Of a stretch of DNA of 64,000 bases, positions 58,779 through 64,000 are shown piece after piece (the stretch's first letter is position 1; the number at the start of each line of letters is the position of its first letter). The translations under genes were made by a program, and so were the position numbers. The stretch comes from Myxococcota bacterium (lineage in GTDB: Bacteria; Myxococcota_A; Bradymonadia; UBA7976; UBA1532): contig CAUJDF010000035.1 in assembly GCA_963169045.1 (NCBI GenBank), positions 1 to 64,000 on the forward strand. The letters are read 5' to 3'. A model generated the notes under the pieces. The model ran no database searches, was not told where the DNA came from, and was given only the letters and a program-made list of their open reading frames with translations.

Positions 58779-61223
58779 TCACCGGACGTCGGAGCGGTGG
58801 CTGCGCGCCCGCGTCCGGACGTCGGAGGGCAGCATCTCCCAGAGCTGCTCGGTGGCGGCGCGCACGCCGTCGCGGTCGCCGCGGCCTTGCGCCGCGCGCC
58901 CCTGCGCCACGACCTCGGCGGCGCGGCGCAGGTCGGTCGCCTCGTGCACCCGCGACGCGGCGTACTCGAACATCGAGCCCCAGGCGCCCGGCCAGCGGTG
59001 GAACGCGGCGCTGCCGAGCCGCCGGACGTGCCGCGACTGCAACTGCAGCAGGCGCGGGTTGCGCTGCGCGAGCGCCTGCTCGAGCTGCGCGACGGCGTCC
59101 TCGAGCAGGCGCGACTCGGCGGGCGTGCCGTGGCTCGACATCCACGACGTCGCCCACACCATCGCCTCGCGCGCGTCGCCCTCGAGCTCCGGCCAACGGC
59201 GCGCCGCCTCGAGCGCCGTGACGGCGGCCTCGAGCTCGAGCAGGTCGCGGCGCGCCTTTTGCCCGGCGTCCTCGTCGCCGCCGCGCGTCGCCGTCGTCCC
59301 GGCGCGGCACCGGGCCAGCTCCGCCTCGGCGCGGTCCACGTCGGCCACCATCGACGGCAGCTGCAGCCGGAACGCGTCCCGCCGCAGGGCCTCCAGCCGC
59401 TCGTGCAGCTCGGCGACGGCCTTCTCGAGCACCTCGGGCGTGGCCTCGGGGACGAGCAGGTGCGCGACGCTCTCGAACGCCTCGTCGATCGCGGGGACGT
59501 AAGCCTGCGCCGACAGGTTGCCGCCGCGGTCGAGCGAGAGCGTCACCTCGACGGGCGTGCCCGAGGGCAACGTGCGGTCGAGCGCGCCGCCGTCGATCTC
59601 GATGGCGCCGACGAGGCGGCACAGGTGGGCCTCGTCGAAGTCGCCCTGGACGACCGGGATGCGCAGCGCCACGCCGGCCCCGGGGAGGGCCGCCTCGACG
59701 GTGTGGTGCACGAACGTGCGCCGGGCCGGCAGCGGGGCGCCGCGCTCGAAGTAGACGCGGACGCCGCCGCTCGCGAGCGCCACGCCGATCGTCCGCGCCA
59801 GCGGCGGGTCGCCGATGGTGACGCCGTGCACGATCGTCGCCGTCGACGGCTCGAGCGTCACCGCGCGCCCGTCGCGGTCGCGGCCCTCCAGCCGGAACGT
59901 GTTCGCCCGCCGCGGCTGAAGCTCGGCGAGGAAGAAGAACGCGCCCTCGGCGTCGACCGGCGTCCAGTCGCTCGTGAAGCCGCCGTCGACCCGTTCGAGG
60001 CGCACCTCCGCCGGCGCCGGCTTCGCGAGGCAGCGGCCGAGCACGGGCGGCGTCGGGTCGGTCGTCATCGCCGGGAACTTCAGCAGGACGTTGCGCGCCG
60101 CCGCCGAAGGCGAAGGGGCGGGCGACGCGCCCGGCCCGGGGGACGCGCTCCCGAGGGCAGCGCAGGCGTGCAGGGCCGCGCCGCGGACGACGAGCGTCAT
60201 CGGGTCGAGGCCCTCGGCCGGGTCGACGCCGAGGCGCTCCGCGATGCGCGCCCGCAGCGCCGGCATCGCCGTCGGACCGCCGACCAGCACGACGTGCCGC
60301 AGCGCGGAGGCGTCCAGGCCGTGGGCCCGCAGCAGCGCGAGGCAGCGATCGATCGAGCGGTCGATCAGCGGCAGAGCGAGGCGCTCGGCGGTGCCGCGGT
60401 CGAGCACGCAGTCCACCTCGATCGCGTCGCCGTCGACGAGGAGGGCCGCCGGCAGCGCGATCGCCGCCTCGTTCGCGCGCGACAGCTCGATCTTGGCCTC
60501 CTCGGCGGCGGCGGTGAGGCGGCGGAGCGCCTCGGCGTGCGCGGCGTCCTCGCGGCGCAGCCCCAGGCCCTGGTCGCGGACGATCCAGTCGACCAGCGCC
60601 GCGTCCACGTCGCGACCGCCGAGGAAGTTGTCGCCGTCGTGCCCCACGACCCGCAGCAGGCCCTCGCGCGACTCGAGCAGCGTGACGTCGAACGTGCCGC
60701 CACCGAGGTCGTACACGAGCCACCAGCCCGCCTCGGTGCGGTCCCAGCCGGCGGCGAGGGCCGACGCGACCGGCTCCTGCAGCAGCTCCACGTGCTCGAG
60801 GCCGGCCAGCTTCGCCGCCTTGACCGTGGCGTGGCTCTGCGGCACCTCGAACAGCGCCGGCACCGTCACCACCGCGTGCGTGGGCGCGAAGCCGAACTGG
60901 TCGGCGACGTCGCCGCGCAGCGACCGCAGCACCTCGGCGGCGAGCTCCTCGGGCAGGCGCTCGACGCCCGCCGCCGCGAAGCGCAGCCCCTTGCGCGTGC
61001 CCATCAGCCGCTTGAAGCCGCCGTGCGTGTTCGCCGGATCGCTGTCGAGGAAGCCGCGCGCCCGCGCGCCGACGGTGGCGACCCCCTTCGCGTTGATGCG
61101 CACCACCGACGGCGTCAGCACGCCGCCCTGCCGGTTGCGCACGACCGTCACCTGCTCCCCGTCGAAGACGGCGGCCGCGGAGTTGGTCGTGCCGAGATCG
61201 AAGCCGACGAAGTGCCTGGTCAC
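58779..61223 (-). CDS. Unusual DnaK/Hsp70-family chaperone
   Basis: An 814-residue Hsp70 relative. Nucleotide-binding domain 1-356 with DLGTTNS (9-15), VVTVPALF, DLGGGTFDVTLLE (172-184) and VVLVGGPTAMPALR (311-324). A Pro/Ser-rich linker (357-376) and about 97 residues of extra beta structure (377-473) separate it from the substrate-binding beta domain (475-590: FERGAPLPARRTF, VVQGDFDEA, VTLSLDRGGNLSAQAYVP). The C-terminus is a long helical lid. The normal interdomain DVLLLD linker is not seen. It is a second-type Hsp70, not the housekeeping DnaK. Starts at GTG four bases after the histidine kinase stop. Confidence 0.85.
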   Translation of the reverse strand: MTRHFVGFDLGTTNSAAAVFDGEQVTVVRNRQGGVLTPSVVRINAKGVATVGARARGFLDSDPANTHGGFKRLMGTRKGLRFAAAGVERLPEELAAEVLRSLRGDVADQFGFAPTHAVVTVPALFEVPQSHATVKAAKLAGLEHVELLQEPVASALAAGWDRTEAGWWLVYDLGGGTFDVTLLESREGLLRVVGHDGDNFLGGRDVDAALVDWIVRDQGLGLRREDAAHAEALRRLTAAAEEAKIELSRANEAAIALPAALLVDGDAIEVDCVLDRGTAERLALPLIDRSIDRCLALLRAHGLDASALRHVVLVGGPTAMPALRARIAERLGVDPAEGLDPMTLVVRGAALHACAALGSASPGPGASPAPSPSAAARNVLLKFPAMTTDPTPPVLGRCLAKPAPAEVRLERVDGGFTSDWTPVDAEGAFFFLAELQPRRANTFRLEGRDRDGRAVTLEPSTATIVHGVTIGDPPLARTIGVALASGGVRVYFERGAPLPARRTFVHHTVEAALPGAGVALRIPVVQGDFDEAHLCRLVGAIEIDGGALDRTLPSGTPVEVTLSLDRGGNLSAQAYVPAIDEAFESVAHLLVPEATPEVLEKAVAELHERLEALRRDAFRLQLPSMVADVDRAEAELARCRAGTTATRGGDEDAGQKARRDLLELEAAVTALEAARRWPELEGDAREAMVWATSWMSSHGTPAESRLLEDAVAQLEQALAQRNPRLLQLQSRHVRRLGSAAFHRWPGAWGSMFEYAASRVHEATDLRRAAEVVAQGRAAQGRGDRDGVRAATEQLWEMLPSDVRTRARSHRSDVR

Positions 61224-61227
61224 GCGC

Positions 61228-62949
61228 TCAATCTAACCCGCGCGGTCGGGGCAGCGTGAAGTAGAACGTGGCGCCGCGGTCCGGCTCGGCGACGGCCCGA
61301 ATCTCCCCGCCGTGGCGCTCGACGATCCGCCGGACGGTCGCGAGGCCGATGCCCGTCCCGGGGAAGTCGCTGGCGGCGTGCAGCCGCGTGAACGGCGTGA
61401 AGAGCCGGCCGACGTGGCGCATGTCGAAGCCGGCGCCGTTGTCGCGCACGAACAGCGCCGGCGGCGACTCGGCGGTCTCCCCGACCTCGATGCGCGCGAT
61501 CGCCTTGTTCTTCGTGTACTTGCACGCGTTGCCGATCAGGTTCTCGAGCACGCGGCGCAGCAGGTGCGGGTCGGCGATCGCGACCAGGCCGTCGGCGACG
61601 GTGAGGCGCACGTCGCGCCCGGGCGCCTCGGCGAGGAGCTCGGCCCCCACCTCGCGGGCGAGCGCCGTGACGTCGACACGCTCGCGGACGAGGGGGTGGC
61701 GCGCCACGCGGCCGAACTCGAGCAGCCCGTCGATGAGGCGGCCCATGCGCTCGACGGCGCCGGCCGTGCGCTCGAGCATCTCGCGGCCGTCCGGCGTCAG
61801 CGGCTCGTCCTCGAGCAGCGCGCTCGTGAAGCCGTCGATGGCGCGCAGCGGTGCCCGCAGGTCGTGGGACGCCGAGTACGTGAACAGCTCGAGCTCGCGG
61901 TGCGCCGCCTCGAGCGCGGCCGTGCGCTCGGCGACCTTGTCCTGCAGCGACTTCTCGTACGCCTCGAGCTCCTCGGTCATGCGGTTGAACGCCGCGCTCA
62001 GGCGCGCCGCTTCGGCGGTGGCCATCGAGCGCGTCCGCACGCCGCGCTCGCCGCGACCCCAGGCGGCGAGCGCCGCCTCGAGCTCCTCGAACGGCTGGGC
62101 CAGCCGGCGCGCCAGCAGCGGGGCGAACGCCAGCGCCAGCAGCAGCGCGCCGACGCTGCCCGCCAGCGCGCGGAGGAGCTGGCGCTGGCCGGCGGCCTCG
62201 AAGCGCTCGAGCGGCAGGCTGATCACGTACGTCCAGGGTGCCATCGTCAGCGGCACGCGCACGCTCTCGCGCTCGGCCTCGTCCCCGAGGTCGCCGCCCA
62301 CGTAGAACAGGCGCTGGCCGTCGCGGACGACCAGCGACGCGTGGGCGCCGCCCCCGAGGTCCTGGGCGTCGTCGCGCCCGAGCTCCTCGATGCGCCGCAG
62401 GTCGTCGGCGACGATCATGACCGCCTGCCGCTGGCCGGGCGCCTGGAACGGCACCAGCACGAGCAGCTGCGGGTGGTGTCCCCCGGCGTCGCGCGCCCAG
62501 ACCAGCACCTCGCCGGCGGCGGCGCGGCGGAAGGGCGGCCACGCGGCGAGGTCCGGCGGCACGTCGAGGCGGCCGGTGCCGGCGAGCCGCACCCCGTCCT
62601 CGCGCGCGATCAGGATGCCCGCGAGCCGCTCGGCCTGCCGCACGAAGTCGAGCGTCTCCTCCTCGAGGGCGTGCCGACCGGGGAACGCCGGATCGGCGGC
62701 GGCCAGCAGGCGCCGCGTGGCCGGGCGCCGCTCGAACTCGTGCGCCCAGAGCTCGATGCCGCGGATGTGCTCGTCGATGCTCGTCGCCGTCTGCGCGGCG
62801 CGCACCTCGAGACGTGTGGCCGTGAGCTCGTGCAGGAGACTGCGCGTCTCGAGCGCGTTGAAGGCGGCCACGGGGATGGCGGCCACGACCGTCAGGGCGA
62901 CGAACGCCAGGATCAGCAGACGGTTCAGGGGCCAGAGACGCGTGCGCAT
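61228..62949 (-). CDS. Membrane sensor histidine kinase heading the Hsp70 operon
   Basis: A 573-residue kinase. Membrane helix (about 8-30), a periplasmic sensor of about 220 residues (Cache-like pattern: DEHIRGIELWAHEF, LVFGVP-type strands, APWTYVISLPLERF), second helix (about 262-283), HAMP (PFEELEAALAAWGRG), coiled coil, HisKA with YSASHDLRAPLRAI (His362), HATPase (NLIGNACKYTKNK, VRDNGAGFDMRH, FPGTGIGLATVRRI). It should sense an envelope cue. No receiver gene is adjacent, and the stop lies 4 bp before the Hsp70 start. The ATG 62949 has no strong ribosome site. Confidence 0.88.
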   Translation of the reverse strand: MRTRLWPLNRLLILAFVALTVVAAIPVAAFNALETRSLLHELTATRLEVRAAQTATSIDEHIRGIELWAHEFERRPATRRLLAAADPAFPGRHALEEETLDFVRQAERLAGILIAREDGVRLAGTGRLDVPPDLAAWPPFRRAAAGEVLVWARDAGGHHPQLLVLVPFQAPGQRQAVMIVADDLRRIEELGRDDAQDLGGGAHASLVVRDGQRLFYVGGDLGDEAERESVRVPLTMAPWTYVISLPLERFEAAGQRQLLRALAGSVGALLLALAFAPLLARRLAQPFEELEAALAAWGRGERGVRTRSMATAEAARLSAAFNRMTEELEAYEKSLQDKVAERTAALEAAHRELELFTYSASHDLRAPLRAIDGFTSALLEDEPLTPDGREMLERTAGAVERMGRLIDGLLEFGRVARHPLVRERVDVTALAREVGAELLAEAPGRDVRLTVADGLVAIADPHLLRRVLENLIGNACKYTKNKAIARIEVGETAESPPALFVRDNGAGFDMRHVGRLFTPFTRLHAASDFPGTGIGLATVRRIVERHGGEIRAVAEPDRGATFYFTLPRPRGLD

Positions 62950-62994
62950 GCCGTGGGTCCGCGGAGGGGAGTGCACCGCCCCGGCGCGGGACGG

Positions 62995-63000
62995 TAACGT
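62995..63000 (+). promoter_or_regulatory. Start-proximal -10-like hexamer TAACGT
   Basis: TAACGT ends 7 nt before the RlmN-like ATG at 63008; no ribosome site is present. It lies in the 58-bp gap to the divergent histidine kinase gene. Confidence 0.35.
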
Positions 63001-63007
63001 GCCGCCG

Positions 63008-64000
63008 ATGGAAACCGCCCCCCACGTCCGAGACCTTCCGCCCGCGGCCCTTCTCGAGCGATTCGCCGCGCTCGGCGCGCCGGACCGCGCGGGCCGCCGC
63101 CTGCTGTCGTTCCTGCTGCGCGAGGACCGCGACGACCTCGAGCAGTGCGCCGGCGTCTCGTTGCCCGTGTTGCGACGCGTCGCCGGGTCGTTCCGCTTCG
63201 ACCGCCTCGCGTTGCTCGAGACGGCGAAGGACGCCGACGACGGCAGCGTCAAGTACCTCTTCCGCAGCCCGGACGGCGCGCTCAGCGAGGCCGTCTGGAT
63301 CCCGCTCGAGAACGAGGACAAGGCGACGGTCTGCCTCTCGAGCCAGGTCGGGTGCGGCCTCGACTGCGCCTTCTGCGCGACGGGCCGTCTGGGCCTGAAG
63401 CGCAACCTGCGGACGTGGGAGATGGTCGACGCCTTCCTGCAGGTGCGCCGCCGCTCGCCGCGCCGCATGACCGGCGCGGTCTTCATGGGGCAGGGCGAGC
63501 CCTTCCTGAACTACGACCGCGTGATCGCCGCCGCCTCCCTGCTGCACCACCCCTGCGGTCCGGGGATCTCCGGCAAGGCGATCACCATCTCGACCGCGGG
63601 CATCGTGCCCGCGATCCGCCGCTTCACCGCCGAGGGCCACCCCTATCGGCTGATCGTGTCGCTGACGTCGACCGATCCCGCGCGGCGCAAGGTGCTGATG
63701 CCCAAGGCGACGGCGTGGCCCCTCGAAGAGCTCGCCGACGCGATCCGCGAGCACGCGCAGGCGCGCCGGCAGCGCGCGACGATCGCCTGGGTGTGCATCG
63801 AGGGCGAGAACCTCGGCGCCGACGAGGTCGAGGGCCTGCAGCGGCTGTTCGACGGCGTGCCGCTGCGCTTCAACCTCATCGACGTCAACGACCCCACCGG
63901 CCGCTTCGGGCGGCCAGGCGACGCGTCGCGCGGCGCGTTCCTCGACCGGCTCGGCGCGGCGCAGATCCCGTTCGTGCGCCGGTACACCGCCGGGCGCAGC
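63008..64000 (+). CDS. RlmN-like radical SAM RNA methyltransferase (3' end outside window)
   Basis: The first 331 codons of a radical SAM protein. It has VCLSSQVGCGLDCAFCATG: Cys116, Cys120, Cys123 bind the 4Fe-4S cluster and Cys109 matches the acid-base Cys of E. coli RlmN. MGQGEPFLNY corresponds to the usual GMGEPLxN. The N-terminal helical domain is present. The methyl-carrier Cys near the C-terminus would be past the window end. Later motifs (AWVCIEGEN, NLIDVNDPTG) differ from E. coli RlmN, so a paralog is possible. It would make 2-methyladenosine in 23S rRNA and tRNA. It is divergent from the histidine kinase. Confidence 0.85.
   Translation, partial: METAPHVRDLPPAALLERFAALGAPDRAGRRLLSFLLREDRDDLEQCAGVSLPVLRRVAGSFRFDRLALLETAKDADDGSVKYLFRSPDGALSEAVWIPLENEDKATVCLSSQVGCGLDCAFCATGRLGLKRNLRTWEMVDAFLQVRRRSPRRMTGAVFMGQGEPFLNYDRVIAAASLLHHPCGPGISGKAITISTAGIVPAIRRFTAEGHPYRLIVSLTSTDPARRKVLMPKATAWPLEELADAIREHAQARRQRATIAWVCIEGENLGADEVEGLQRLFDGVPLRFNLIDVNDPTGRFGRPGDASRGAFLDRLGAAQIPFVRRYTAGRS

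Noticed and set aside
57057-61259. A 1400-codon plus-strand open frame opposite the Hsp70 operon
   Set aside because: The minus strand encodes clear Hsp70 motifs in the same bases. The plus frame is repetitive Arg/Gly/Ala sequence with no domain.

Overview
The window is very GC-rich DNA with G or C at nearly every third codon position. It contains 51 complete genes and two genes cut by the window edges, packed densely on both strands. Several traits point to a Myxococcota / former Deltaproteobacteria chromosome. Two secreted proteins end in MYXO-CTERM-like tails (Gly-Cys, hydrophobic helix, Arg cluster). There are many small lipoproteins, an AgmX/TonB-C-like protein, a serine/threonine kinase fused to AAA and TPR modules, many two-component proteins, and frequent GTG starts. 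I saw no rRNA, tRNA, CRISPR array, insertion sequence or phage gene, so this looks like ordinary chromosome rather than an island.

Layout. 0-8.4 kb: alpha/beta hydrolase and GNAT acetyltransferase (divergent, around a perfect palindrome), ATP/ADP-carrier-like membrane protein, TatD, CYTH-like protein, MmcQ/YjbR, archaemetzincin, a surface M15 peptidase and a DUF2161 protein. 8.4-13 kb: a small protein, an RNA m5U methyltransferase, a winged-helix methyltransferase, two unknown genes and a YceI lipoprotein. 13-19.5 kb: an LtaS-like sulfatase, then a translationally coupled TRAP transporter (DctP-DctQ-DctM) ending in ApbE. 19.5-26.5 kb: a fatty acid desaturase behind helically phased repeats, then an AddB-AddA type helicase-nuclease pair. 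26.5-36.5 kb: mostly exported proteins (lipoproteins, RlpA, an HExxH lipoprotein, a Cys-rich MYXO-CTERM protein) plus DUF2804. 36.5-47.5 kb: a signalling cluster with three stand-alone receiver proteins and three histidine kinases, one carrying an ethylene-receptor-like membrane domain. 47.6-54.5 kb: a patatin, the large Ser/Thr kinase and the formaldehyde-detoxification pair frmA-fghA. 54.7-57 kb: cytochrome c, GrpB, a LolA-like protein and a PEGA-like protein. 57-63 kb: a tightly coupled operon of histidine kinase, unusual Hsp70, J-like protein and membrane/solenoid protein. The right edge cuts an RlmN-like radical SAM gene.

Most notable observations. (1) The DctM permease has a repeated acidic C-terminal tail carrying two DLQGATL motifs that resemble ApbE flavinylation sites, and a periplasmic-type ApbE lipoprotein starts inside its stop codon. 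(2) A histidine kinase-Hsp70-degenerate J protein-membrane solenoid operon. (3) A repeated promoter layout in which a TAnnnT hexamer lies 6-8 nt before start codons that lack a ribosome binding site, suggesting leaderless mRNAs. (4) An ethylene-receptor-like kinase keeping the copper-ligand Cys and His but with Asn in place of the key Asp. All functional statements come from reading the sequence and from family knowledge; no database search was run.
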